Shown here: in pieces, positions 17,101 to 25,960 of the stretch
How the letters are laid out: every line of letters starts with the position of its first letter
Numbering within the stretch: the stretch's first letter is position 1
Assembly (NCBI GenBank): GCA_002294045.1
Contig: DBEP01000008.1
Location: 93,106-157,105, forward strand
Length of the DNA: 64,000 bases
Reading direction: 5' to 3'
DNA from: Lachnoclostridium sp. UBA903
Lineage (GTDB): Bacteria; Bacillota; Clostridia; Lachnospirales; Lachnospiraceae
The notes under the pieces: generated by a model
Seen by the model: only the letters and a program-made list of their open reading frames with translations
Database searches by the model: none
Told to the model about the DNA's origin: nothing
Translations under genes and position numbers: made by a program

Positions 17101-19050
17101 TTACCTGAGCAACATCGGCATAAAGATACCGCCCTGCACACTTCTTGCAATAAAATGGCAGTATTCGCCCGTAACCGTCTCATACCAGTCGGAAAAAGGT
17201 ACCCTGGTTGCGGTTTTTCGTACATACTCCGCTACCGGAGACAACAGCTTTTCAGTCTGCTCTTTATTCTCTGCAAATGCCGCGCACCAGAGAATCCAGT
17301 CACTTTTGGTATAGTTTTTCCGGCTGTCTAACGGTACGCCGTATGTATTATTTTTGCTGATGTAATAAGCAATTTCTTTCTCGAATACTTTATCGGAAAA
17401 TAGTCTGCTCCCAAAAAATTTATCCCATACCAGATTGTATTTAAGGCTCCAGGAATCCGGATTATCAAAGGTCAGGCGGTAATGGTCACCGGCCAGGGCA
17501 CGTACTTCCCAGTCTTTTGCCATATGGGCAGCTTTCCTGTGATACTCGCCGGATACCGCATCCTCTCCCAGCTGTTTGGCCAGCTGCGCAAAAGCTTCAA
17601 TCCCCATAATCGCTTTGGCAGACAGGTTCACATTGTGGGAAAGGTGTCCGGCAAAATCATCTGTACAAAGCTGTTCTCCCGGGTCTGCTCCATATGTTAA
17701 AAGATACTCCGTCCATTGCTTTAACAGTTTATAATACGGCTTAGCAAAATCTGCGGATTTATCCAGGGCGCATACCGCCGCTGTCAGAATCAGCATATTA
17801 CCGCACTCCTCCACCGGCATCTGATATTTAAGCTCATAGGTTTTACTGCCGGACGGATACATATAGTAGAAAGGAAAAACGTATCCGTTATTATGACGAA
17901 ATTCTTTATTTTCATGTTCTTTATTCAGTCCGTAAACCTGACCGGAAGCATAGGGATATCGTCCGACATCATGAGGTGCAAAATCATATTCCCAAACTGG
18001 GCATTGGGCAAAATAGAATACCGGCCGAAGCATTCCTTTCACATATTCCGTATCATATAAAAGGAATAAGGGCACCGAAGGATAGCTTACGTCCACCGTT
18101 CCGATACACCCGTTGGAATCATTTTCCTTAGATAAGAAAATCAGCTTTCCGTCTTTATCCGCAATCAGCTTGTGGGCTGCTACCGCGTGGCGGTAACTTA
18201 CATTACATAAAAGAGCATAATCTTCACCGCCTATTTTTTCCGCTCTGTCTTCTATGTTTTCATCCAGAAGTTCCGCCTTAGCCAGGACTTCTTTTTTATC
18301 CCGGAAACTGGCCTCTATGGCATCTAAGATGGTGTCATATTCTTTTGTCCAGTAGGCCTTCTGCCAGGAACCGAAATAGAAGATGGATACCAGGTCGTCA
18401 TAAGCTATTATTATGGATGCCTGGTTTTTCTCTTTACCGAGCTTTGCAGTTGTCGTCAGCTTATTGCTTCCTGCCTCATATCCCGTGGATACGTATGGTT
18501 CTTCCGAAGCTAAATAAACAAATCCCCAGTCAATGGTAATATTATCCCCGCTGTGGCCTAGAGGGTGCTGTCCGGCCTTTCCCATAAAAGCATAGCGGAA
18601 GGATTTATTGTCATAACTTCCTCCGATAATATCTCCCGGAGTATTTTGCACCAAATCCGAAGTAACCGTAAAGTCTATTCTGACCTCTGCTTCCTGTTTT
18701 CTCCTGACCTCATAATCAATATAGGTACAGGGCCTTGACACGAGAACCGGATTGTCCAACAAAAGCGGGGAGGTAAAACGGACGGTAAGTTCAAGCTTCT
18801 CATTTTCAAAAGTATACCTTGTCGCCGTGGCCGTAATTTCCACACTTTTCTGCTCTATCGCCGGATGAAATTCTTTATTTCCTAAAAAACTGTACACAAC
18901 ACCGTCTATGGTTACATAGCCGTATAACCTCTGGGGTGCTTTGCTCCAATGGACGGTATCTGTTTCATACAACTTATCCGCCGGCGACCAGATACTGAAG
19001 TATGGGTCATGTAATACTAAAGGTATACTGGCAATTCTTTCAATTTTCAT
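17101..19050 (-). CDS. Glutaminase A-like protein (DUF4965/DUF5127/DUF1793)
   Basis: The 649-residue protein matches the GtaA/glutaminase layout: an N-terminal beta domain beginning with PLVLHDPYFSIWSPADKLY and a C-terminal alpha domain with the conserved stretch NYTKSDWILWCAAF. No signal peptide is visible, unlike fungal homologues, so it may act in the cytoplasm. Whether it cleaves glutamine is not established for bacterial members; the fold is related to glycoside-hydrolase-like enzymes. GGAG precedes the ATG. It is monocistronic or co-transcribed with the MGMT-like gene. Confidence 0.82.
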   Translation of the reverse strand: MKIERIASIPLVLHDPYFSIWSPADKLYETDTVHWSKAPQRLYGYVTIDGVVYSFLGNKEFHPAIEQKSVEITATATRYTFENEKLELTVRFTSPLLLDNPVLVSRPCTYIDYEVRRKQEAEVRIDFTVTSDLVQNTPGDIIGGSYDNKSFRYAFMGKAGQHPLGHSGDNITIDWGFVYLASEEPYVSTGYEAGSNKLTTTAKLGKEKNQASIIIAYDDLVSIFYFGSWQKAYWTKEYDTILDAIEASFRDKKEVLAKAELLDENIEDRAEKIGGEDYALLCNVSYRHAVAAHKLIADKDGKLIFLSKENDSNGCIGTVDVSYPSVPLFLLYDTEYVKGMLRPVFYFAQCPVWEYDFAPHDVGRYPYASGQVYGLNKEHENKEFRHNNGYVFPFYYMYPSGSKTYELKYQMPVEECGNMLILTAAVCALDKSADFAKPYYKLLKQWTEYLLTYGADPGEQLCTDDFAGHLSHNVNLSAKAIMGIEAFAQLAKQLGEDAVSGEYHRKAAHMAKDWEVRALAGDHYRLTFDNPDSWSLKYNLVWDKFFGSRLFSDKVFEKEIAYYISKNNTYGVPLDSRKNYTKSDWILWCAAFAENKEQTEKLLSPVAEYVRKTATRVPFSDWYETVTGEYCHFIARSVQGGIFMPMLLR

Positions 19051-19156
19051 AGCATTCTTCTCCTGCTTTTTCCCATATTTTTTACAGATTTAAATATATG
19101 TTCTTATTATAAAAGCAAATTGAAATAAATACAACGAAAATTGCAAGGAAAACACA

Positions 19157-19774
19157 TCAGATTTTTCCGGCCCAAAGATGCTGTCTCAAAAAATCCCTTA
19201 TGGGCAGTTCCCTGCCGTTTTTTATTTTTTTGATATTTTCCATATGCTTATATATAATACATATACTTCCGACTCCTAAAATAAGTAAACTGGCCGGGTT
19301 ATGCATTTTTAACGAATATAGTACCGGAAACAAAACCGATGCCGAAAAAGATATGCAGCATCCCCAATTAAATATTACTGCCAGTATAAGTCCAACCAGA
19401 AGCAGCAACAGAAAGCATCTCCAGTCCAGTCCCAGTACAAGGCCGCCGAGGCTTGCAACACCTTTACCTCCTTTGAACCCGATATAAAACGGGAAAATAT
19501 GGCCAACAATTGCCGACGCACCGGCGACCACACCGGATAAAACAAGTTCCGGAAACAGCAGCCCGGCCATTTTGACCGCTAAGAGCGCTTTCAGAATATC
19601 AAACACAAGTACGAAGGTACCATACCTCTTTCCAAAAATCATATAGGTATTGGTTGCGCCAAGATTCTCCGTACCTTTTGTTCTTAAATCTATGTTTTTT
19701 ATTTTTGAAATAAAATAAGATGGATTCAAACACCCAAGCAGATAACCCAATATCATGCAGATAGCATATTCCAT
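19157..19774 (-). CDS. plsY: PlsY-family acyl-phosphate:glycerol-3-phosphate acyltransferase
   Basis: The 205-residue membrane protein has the family motifs TENLGATNT, FYIGFKGGKGVASLGG and HMENIKKIKNGRE, with several membrane segments. PlsY acylates glycerol-3-phosphate in the first step of phospholipid synthesis. It is the last gene of an operon with a radical SAM protein and a small membrane protein, not with gpsA or der as in many Firmicutes. It may therefore be a second, specialised copy. GGAGG lies six bases before the ATG. Confidence 0.9.
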   Translation of the reverse strand: MEYAICMILGYLLGCLNPSYFISKIKNIDLRTKGTENLGATNTYMIFGKRYGTFVLVFDILKALLAVKMAGLLFPELVLSGVVAGASAIVGHIFPFYIGFKGGKGVASLGGLVLGLDWRCFLLLLLVGLILAVIFNWGCCISFSASVLFPVLYSLKMHNPASLLILGVGSICIIYKHMENIKKIKNGRELPIRDFLRQHLWAGKI

Positions 19775-19851
19775 GTGACCTCCTTATACCGTTATCCGTC
19801 AAACGGCAGATAGAAGGCAGTCTCCTATCCGCCAATTCTCTTTACTGTATT

Positions 19852-21210
19852 TTAATACCCACAGCCACTGCAGTGTCCCGCACATTCCCAGATTCTGTCC
19901 GCCGTCTGTGCCCAGTTTCCCGCTGCCCTCCGGCATTTCCCGGATAGCTTATGTACATCCTCCGGGTCCTGCAAATCCGTTGAATGCGCTCCCGACCTTT
20001 CCACCATTTTCGGCAATGCCTCCGGATTATCCAGCAGGGGACACGGACGCAGATGGTTACCGTTAAAGGGCTGGTTTTTCCTGTATGCTTGAAATAAAGG
20101 CGACTGCAATGCTTCCAGAAGTGTTTTTTCCCTGATATTCGAATCCGAATAATGAATAAACGCACAGGGCTCCATATCCCCGTTGGCATTGATATGCAGA
20201 TATCTCCTTCCGCCTGCCAGACACCCTCCCGAATATTCCCCGTCATTCCAAAAATCCAGAGTAAACAGCGGCTTCGTCTGTCTGAACTTCCGGATTTGGT
20301 GATACATGAACTCCCGCTGTTCGGCCGTTACCATAAGCTCCGGTACGGCCTCGTTCCCCACCGGCATATAAGTAAAGAACCAGCAGAATTTTGCACCCCA
20401 GGCTATCATCTGGTCAAAATATTCTTCCGAGCCAATCATTTTAACGTTTTTACTTGTGTAACAACAGGAAATTCCAAACGGAAGTTTCTTTTCCTTTAAA
20501 ATCCTCATTGCATTTTCCACCTTTTTAAAGGTTCCCATGCCGCGCCTGAAATCCGTATCCTGTTCAAATCCTTCTACGCTGATTGCAGGTATGAAATTCT
20601 TCACCCTGAGCATTTCCCCGGCAAAAGCTTCATCGATTAATGTCCCGTTTGTAAATGCGGTAAACTGGCAGTCCGGATACGCCTCACACAAGCGGATAAT
20701 GTCCGCCTTCCGCACCAAAGGTTCTCCTCCTGAATACAGAAAGAAATACGTTCCCAGTTCATTGGCCTGATTAATTATATTATCCAGCTCCTCATATGTC
20801 ATATTTAACTGATTTCCGTATTCCGCCGCCCAGCAGCCGGTACATTTTAAATTGCAGGCAGAGGTAGGGTCCATCAGGATTGCCCAGGGAATATTGCAAT
20901 CCAGCTTTTCTTCCAGCTTTCTCTGGGCCGGATAACCTGCCATGCTTGCATGAATCAGAAAGTTTTTAAAAGTCGCCCGCAGCACGCCGGGGTCAATGTC
21001 CTGGTACAGACCCATAATATACCGGTACCATGTGTTCCCCGGATCGTCTACTATCGTATGAAAATAATCCCTCTGGCTTTTCCAGTTGTCCCCTCTGTCA
21101 AACTCATCCGCCCATTTTAATAATTTCGGCAGGTTTTCCTCAGGATTTCCCGCCGCGTATCCGTATGCCTTCTCGAGTATATAAGCACTTGCCTTATCTT
21201 TCAGTTTCAC
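19852..21210 (-). CDS. Radical SAM protein with C-terminal Cys-rich (SPASM-like) region
   Basis: The 452-residue protein has the [4Fe-4S]/SAM motif CNLKCTGC (Cys 119, 123, 126), the GGEPL motif and further cysteines including CLAGGRRYLHINANGD and a terminal CAGHCSGCGY, which could bind auxiliary clusters. The first 110 residues form an extra N-terminal region. It starts with GTG after GGAGG and lies between plsY and a small membrane protein. The context suggests lipid modification, for example C-C bond formation between acyl chains, but this is inference; peptide or cofactor maturation is also possible. Confidence 0.88.
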   Translation of the reverse strand: MKLKDKASAYILEKAYGYAAGNPEENLPKLLKWADEFDRGDNWKSQRDYFHTIVDDPGNTWYRYIMGLYQDIDPGVLRATFKNFLIHASMAGYPAQRKLEEKLDCNIPWAILMDPTSACNLKCTGCWAAEYGNQLNMTYEELDNIINQANELGTYFFLYSGGEPLVRKADIIRLCEAYPDCQFTAFTNGTLIDEAFAGEMLRVKNFIPAISVEGFEQDTDFRRGMGTFKKVENAMRILKEKKLPFGISCCYTSKNVKMIGSEEYFDQMIAWGAKFCWFFTYMPVGNEAVPELMVTAEQREFMYHQIRKFRQTKPLFTLDFWNDGEYSGGCLAGGRRYLHINANGDMEPCAFIHYSDSNIREKTLLEALQSPLFQAYRKNQPFNGNHLRPCPLLDNPEALPKMVERSGAHSTDLQDPEDVHKLSGKCRRAAGNWAQTADRIWECAGHCSGCGY

Positions 21211-21232
21211 GTCTTTACCTCCGAATGATTTA

Positions 21233-21766
21233 TTAGTTTAATAGTTTACTGGCTTTTTCACAGGTTTCATATATCAAGTCATACTGCTGGTCAATTAAAG
21301 GTGTTACACTTGCTGTTTTTTTATTGCTGATCTTTACATAAGAAAAATAAGGCAAAATCCAGCCAATGAAGGCAGGAATGGCTAGTACAATGGAAAGCGG
21401 AAGTATTCCTCCGATATAGCTGAATACGGAGCCGGCCATAAACGCGGTTCCCACAATTCCAAATACATAGGCGAATACGGAAGCGCCAAGGGTCTTGGTT
21501 TTTTCAAGCACTTCAATTTCCCTTACGCAGGCCTCAAACTGTCTCTGGAGCCTTGTAAGCTCCGCCTTGTTTCTGATTTTACGGTCTCTTTTGAATTTCA
21601 GGTTAACCGTATTGATTCCCTGTGTCAAAGAAGTCGAGCTCCCTTCCAGTGCCCAGCCAAAGCCTGCCATGCTGTCTGTCCATAAGGCCTCCATACCGTG
21701 TACAACGGTAACGTCTTTGTATTCATAGCCTACAAAATTACTGCTTGCTCTCTGTGTTTCTTCCAT
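21233..21766 (-). CDS. Small membrane protein of unknown function
   Basis: The 177-residue protein has a soluble N-terminal half with a coiled coil near 55-85 (rich in Lys/Arg/Glu), then two adjacent membrane segments (about 95-145) and a short cytoplasmic tail. I do not recognise the family. The start at 21766 is chosen because AAGGAG lies ten bases before it. It is the first gene of an operon with the radical SAM gene (22 bases downstream) and plsY. A family A element lies immediately upstream. Confidence 0.7.
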   Translation of the reverse strand: MEETQRASSNFVGYEYKDVTVVHGMEALWTDSMAGFGWALEGSSTSLTQGINTVNLKFKRDRKIRNKAELTRLQRQFEACVREIEVLEKTKTLGASVFAYVFGIVGTAFMAGSVFSYIGGILPLSIVLAIPAFIGWILPYFSYVKISNKKTASVTPLIDQQYDLIYETCEKASKLLN

Positions 21767-21808
21767 AAATATATTTCTCCTTTCCATATGCTGCGTTTTT
21801 GATAAACC

Positions 21809-21971
21809 TAGGGTGTGTTTGAAAACTGCTTGTGCCGGCCTGGCCGTTCCAACTTGCGGGAGGCAAGGAGCGGTTTTGGGGGTGTAGTGGTGCTACATTT
21901 CCAAAATCGCGACGCAGGATACCACAAGTTGGGCGGGCAGAACGGTGCAATGAGTTTTCAAACACACCCTA
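21809..21971. repeat. Family A element, full-length copy (163 bp with TA flanks)
   Basis: Terminal inverted repeats GGGTGTGTTTGAAAAC and GTTTTCAAACACACCC are flanked by TA on both sides, as expected for a TA target-site duplication. The core can fold on itself and has no ORF. It lies 42 bases upstream of the small membrane protein start. The nearly identical copy is at 31328-31489; a reversed one is at 43371-43526. Confidence 0.88.
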
Positions 21972-22330
21972 TTATTAGATAAATATGTTTGCAAATTGTC
22001 AGAGAAATGTTTATGAAATATTAATATAAAGACCGGTAACCGGATACGCAAAAAAAATCACAGGACCGTCATACCAGAAACCTATTTAAACTTCTGGTAC
22101 GGCAGCCCTGCACAAAACGCCTGCTGTATTCTTAAGAGATTTATACCAAATCTTCATCAACGGATGCAATCGCCTTTCTTCATCGATAGATGAATCTCTT
22201 TTATCCATTTGTAATATGTTTTAAAAATTTTAAAATTCCAATAACCAAGTGCATAGGATTCCATAATTTATAATGTGTTTTCCCCTTGCTTAAAGAGGCA
22301 GAAATGGTTTCTGCAAATGTATAACAATCC
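21972..22330. other. Non-coding gap with a short hairpin
   Basis: The gap holds an eight-pair hairpin TACCAGAA/TTCTGGTA near 22075-22102 and a short TTCATC/GATGAA stem near 22180. Neither has a clear T run. No gene was recognised. Confidence 0.45.
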
Positions 22331-23785
22331 TTATAAATCTATCACCGCTGCTCCGTGGGCGGGAACCGTAAGCTCAATCGTATTGCCGCACATTATTTTT
22401 TCTGCCTTTAATAAAGAAGCCTCTTTCAGTTTTTCCACCTCCTCAGGCTTTAAATATTCCGGAGAACCCATATTTATCCATAGACCTTTCGCATTTGCAT
22501 GGTTTTCGTCAATCCGGTATACGGTTGCCTCATTTTTAAAGGTCATACCCGCAATATTAATTTTCACTTCCTCGTCCTTAATCGGCTCTTCGGGGATGTT
22601 ATGATTATAAACCGCAAGCCGGTAACCGCTGACCGTTTTTGTAGCCAGCATTTCTACCGTGCTGTCTTTTACGTCACATTCTGCTTGAAGGCGTTTTGTT
22701 CCAAGCCCATGGAATAATTCAAACAAACGGTAAGCCGGTTTTGCGATGCCCGCATAGGTCATAAGTCCGAAGCCGCCGTGAAAAGCGCCGGGAAGCTGCG
22801 CACTCTCCTCAAATATATCGGTAAAGGTCCAGTATGAATACCCCTCTACCAATCCGTCATTATCCGCCAGGATTTTTGCTATCATGGCGGCCGCAAAACA
22901 CTCATCATGCTTATTATCATTTGTCATTGCAGACGTATTCCATTCGGTATAATAAAGAGGATAATCTTTCGCCTCTTCTTTCGCTTTTACTGTCATTTTC
23001 TTTATTATGCCCCGTTCATAAGTGCCCTTGTCAGCAAGCCCGGATTTGAAAAAATCCACAATATCCATACCAGACTTCCAAAGCGGATCGTCTGTAGGAT
23101 AATGGTGGGTGGAAACAAAATCCAAAGGTACTTTATTCTTTTCACAGAAATCAATCGTATCTGTAATCCAGGAATTACATGAGGTGGCGGGCCCTCCCAC
23201 TTTCAGATTAGGATTTACCTTCTTGATTGCCCTGGCAGTGACTTCATACAGCTTAAAATACTCCTCCTTGGTACCGGAGAAAAATGCCGTAAGGTTCGGT
23301 TCGTTCCAGACTTCAAAAAACCACTGTGCTACTTCTTCTACCCCATATCTCTCAATTAAGTGCTCCGTCAAACGTGAAATCAGCTCCGCCCACGCGCCGT
23401 AGTCCTTAGGCGGTGTAATATTCCCCTTATAATGAAATACCGTTTTGTCCCCGCCGGCCAGCACGGAAGGCATAAATCCCAGTTCCAGGAAAGGCTTCAT
23501 CCCGATACTTAAAAGAAAATCACAAATATTATCAATGTTTACAAAGTTATAAACCAGCCCCAAATCATTTCCCATAAAATCTCTTTTCATGATAAGTACG
23601 GACATATCATCATCCAGAAGCCCGTGGAATCTGACATATTGAAAGCCCAGTTCTTCATGCGCTCTCTTTAGCTGGTTCCTGTAATCCTCTCTTAATGCGG
23701 TATAGGCATGGCAGCTGCCGACGCACATTTCCCAGTAATGGGGAAAATCCGATATTTTATCTTTGTCAATATTAAAATGAACCAT
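22331..23785 (-). CDS. GH39 family beta-xylosidase-like glycosidase
   Basis: The 484-residue protein has the GH39 acid/base motif EVWNEPN (Glu near 162) and the nucleophile region YYTEWN (Glu near 281) in a TIM barrel, followed by a beta-sandwich. There is no signal peptide, so it acts on imported xylo-oligosaccharides or related glycosides. The start at 23785 is the first ATG near an AAGGA site. It ends the operon with a sugar ABC transporter (binding protein and two permeases). A dedicated ATPase is absent, as is usual for transporters that share MsmK. Confidence 0.9.
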   Translation of the reverse strand: MVHFNIDKDKISDFPHYWEMCVGSCHAYTALREDYRNQLKRAHEELGFQYVRFHGLLDDDMSVLIMKRDFMGNDLGLVYNFVNIDNICDFLLSIGMKPFLELGFMPSVLAGGDKTVFHYKGNITPPKDYGAWAELISRLTEHLIERYGVEEVAQWFFEVWNEPNLTAFFSGTKEEYFKLYEVTARAIKKVNPNLKVGGPATSCNSWITDTIDFCEKNKVPLDFVSTHHYPTDDPLWKSGMDIVDFFKSGLADKGTYERGIIKKMTVKAKEEAKDYPLYYTEWNTSAMTNDNKHDECFAAAMIAKILADNDGLVEGYSYWTFTDIFEESAQLPGAFHGGFGLMTYAGIAKPAYRLFELFHGLGTKRLQAECDVKDSTVEMLATKTVSGYRLAVYNHNIPEEPIKDEEVKINIAGMTFKNEATVYRIDENHANAKGLWINMGSPEYLKPEEVEKLKEASLLKAEKIMCGNTIELTVPAHGAAVIDL

Positions 23786-23828
23786 ATTAATAATCAATCC
23801 TTTCGCAAGCTTATAGTAAAAAGCGTAG

Positions 23829-24725
23829 TCATCCCTTTACACCGCCAAGGGTAATCCCCTTAACAAAATTATTCTGTACCAGGGGATATATTATAATAAT
23901 CGGCAGTATACCCACCACTGCCATGGCCATCCGGACGGAAACCGACGGTATTGACGCAAGGCCCACATTTGCATTGGTGATATTAGTTGCATTCTGCGTT
24001 AAAAACTGTATGTTCTGAATCATTCTGTTCAATAGGTTCTGTATGGAATATAAATCCGTCCGTTTGGTCAGATAAATATAACCGTTCTGCCAGTCATTCC
24101 AGTAGGCAATTCCCGAAAAGAGTCCGATGGTGGCGACTACAGGCTTTGCCAGCGGAAGAGCCACTTTAATGAAGGTCTTAAACTCCGAAGCTCCGTCGAT
24201 ATAGGCCGCTTCCAGAATCTCATCCGGTACACCGGTAACAAAATAGGATTTCATTAGGAGTACATTAAAAGCATTCATCAAAAGTCCCGGTATCAAAAGT
24301 CCCCAGAAAGTATTTTTCAGTCCGAATGTATGTGTGTAATTCATGTAAGTGGGGACCAGCCCGCCGTTAAACAGCATTGTAAAAAATACTAAGAATGTAA
24401 GCATTCCTTTCCCCGGAAGATATCTCTTGGATATGGTATATGCCAGCATTGTCGTAATGACAAGTGAAAAACATGTACCTAAGGCTGTCAGCAATATGGA
24501 TATTCCATATGCGCGAATAACCGAATTACCGGATGTAAAAATATATTCATATGCGTAAAAGCTCATTTTTTCCGGCAGAAAAGAATACCCGTTCCTTATC
24601 AGCGTATTATTATCGGTAAAAGAAGAGATTACCAGCAGCACAAGCGGAATAAGGGCACAGGCTGAAAGTATAATCATTACGGTATGGCCGATGAGCTGAA
24701 ATATTTTATCTTCTCTCGTTTTCAT
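23829..24725 (-). CDS. Carbohydrate ABC transporter permease (LplC/YtcP-like)
   Basis: The 298-residue inner-membrane protein has six hydrophobic segments and the EAA loop EAAYIDGASEFKTFIKVALP typical of binding-protein-dependent sugar permeases. It is the second permease of the system and is followed by the GH39 gene. The start at 24725 matches the usual N-terminus of the family; the ribosome site is weak. A 200-base gap with a terminator-like hairpin separates it from the first permease. Confidence 0.9.
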   Translation of the reverse strand: MKTREDKIFQLIGHTVMIILSACALIPLVLLVISSFTDNNTLIRNGYSFLPEKMSFYAYEYIFTSGNSVIRAYGISILLTALGTCFSLVITTMLAYTISKRYLPGKGMLTFLVFFTMLFNGGLVPTYMNYTHTFGLKNTFWGLLIPGLLMNAFNVLLMKSYFVTGVPDEILEAAYIDGASEFKTFIKVALPLAKPVVATIGLFSGIAYWNDWQNGYIYLTKRTDLYSIQNLLNRMIQNIQFLTQNATNITNANVGLASIPSVSVRMAMAVVGILPIIIIYPLVQNNFVKGITLGGVKG

Positions 24726-24742
24726 ATTTATACCCACTGCAT

Positions 24743-24762
24743 ATCGCAGGCAAACCTGCGAT
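24743..24762. promoter_or_regulatory. Perfect palindrome upstream of the second permease
   Basis: ATCGCAGG-CAAA-CCTGCGAT is an eight-pair hairpin or dyad 18 bases before the start codon of the permease. It could be an operator or an mRNA structure affecting translation. Confidence 0.4.
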
Positions 24763-24799
24763 ACTGCCACATACAATTGAATACAAGGATGTATTCTAT

Positions 24800-24868
24800 T
24801 GTCAAAAATAAAAAGGAGTGAAAGAAATCGCTTTGTGGCATCCTTTCTTTATCTATATTTTCTTTCAC
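24800..24868 (-). terminator. Intra-operon terminator or attenuator
   Basis: On the minus strand GTGAAAGAAA pairs with TTTCTTTCAC (24859-24868 with 24818-24827), then a T-rich run TTTTTATTTTT follows. It lies between the two permease genes and may lower expression of the second permease and the GH39 enzyme. Confidence 0.6.
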
Positions 24869-24925
24869 ACTTTCAGACATGATGCCGCTCTGCGGCACCT
24901 CAAATAATCACTCCTGCCTGCCGTA

Positions 24926-25879
24926 CTAGAATAATGCATTTTCCCTATCAATCTTGCGTACAACTAAATTAGCCGAAAGGACAAGGATAAAGCCTACGAC
25001 GGATTGATAAAGGCCTGCGGCGGAAGACATGGTGATATCCCCAAGCTCTAAAAGTCCGCGGTAAACATAAGTATCAATTGTATTCGTAACGGAATAGAGC
25101 GCTCCCGAATTCTGCGGCACCTGGTAGAACAGCCCGAAATCCGAATAGAAAATCCGTCCGATGGACATAAGTACCAGCATTATAATCGTAGGCTTCAAAA
25201 GAGGTATCGTAATCTTTTTTATCTGCTGCCATTTTGAGGCACCGTCAATGGAAGCCGATTCATAATAGCCTTTGTCAAATCCTACAATGGTCGATAAATA
25301 TATAATGCAGTTATATCCGATTGTTTTCCATGTGTTTACAAGGACAAGTATAAACGGCCAGTATTTTTTTTCCGTATACCATGATATCCCTTCTATTCCC
25401 AGAGGTTTTAGAATCGAATTATTAATAAAACCGTTTTCTGTTGAGAGAAACGCAAATACCAGATAACTTATAATAACTGCCGAAATCAAAAACGGAAGCA
25501 ATATTGCGGACTGATAAAATTTCTTAACTTTTGACGTCAATTCAGCAAGAATGACTGCTACCGCAATCGCACATACCGTATTTATAACTATAAACGCGAT
25601 GTTATATAAAATTGTATTTCTTGTAATGATCCAGGCATCCTGCGTGGCAAACAGATATTTGAAATTCGATAATCCTGCCCAGTCCGAACCAAAAATACCC
25701 TTCCTGGCATTAAATCTTTTAAACGCCAATACAAGACCCGGTAACGGCATGTAGTTATTGATAAAAAGGTATGCAATCCCCGGAAGTGCCATGAAATACA
25801 GGGGGATACATTTCTTAAACTGGGCCAGGCGTTTTTTCCTTTTTTCCGTTGTGCCGGCGGCTGTAACTGTATTCGACAT
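24926..25879 (-). CDS. Carbohydrate ABC transporter permease (LplB-like)
   Basis: The 317-residue protein has six membrane segments and the EAA-like loop ESASIDGASKWQQIKKITIP. LplB-type permeases pair with an LplC-type permease, here encoded at 23829-24725, and a binding protein, encoded immediately upstream. GAGG precedes the ATG. It forms half of the channel that imports the substrate of the GH39 enzyme, probably a xylo-oligosaccharide. Confidence 0.92.
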   Translation of the reverse strand: MSNTVTAAGTTEKRKKRLAQFKKCIPLYFMALPGIAYLFINNYMPLPGLVLAFKRFNARKGIFGSDWAGLSNFKYLFATQDAWIITRNTILYNIAFIVINTVCAIAVAVILAELTSKVKKFYQSAILLPFLISAVIISYLVFAFLSTENGFINNSILKPLGIEGISWYTEKKYWPFILVLVNTWKTIGYNCIIYLSTIVGFDKGYYESASIDGASKWQQIKKITIPLLKPTIIMLVLMSIGRIFYSDFGLFYQVPQNSGALYSVTNTIDTYVYRGLLELGDITMSSAAGLYQSVVGFILVLSANLVVRKIDRENALF

Positions 25880-25960
25880 ATTTTTCCTCGCTTTACTCTA
25901 TGATAAAAGGATGGTGAAGCAAAGCGTCAGCCTCTCCATCCTTTATCCATACATATTATT

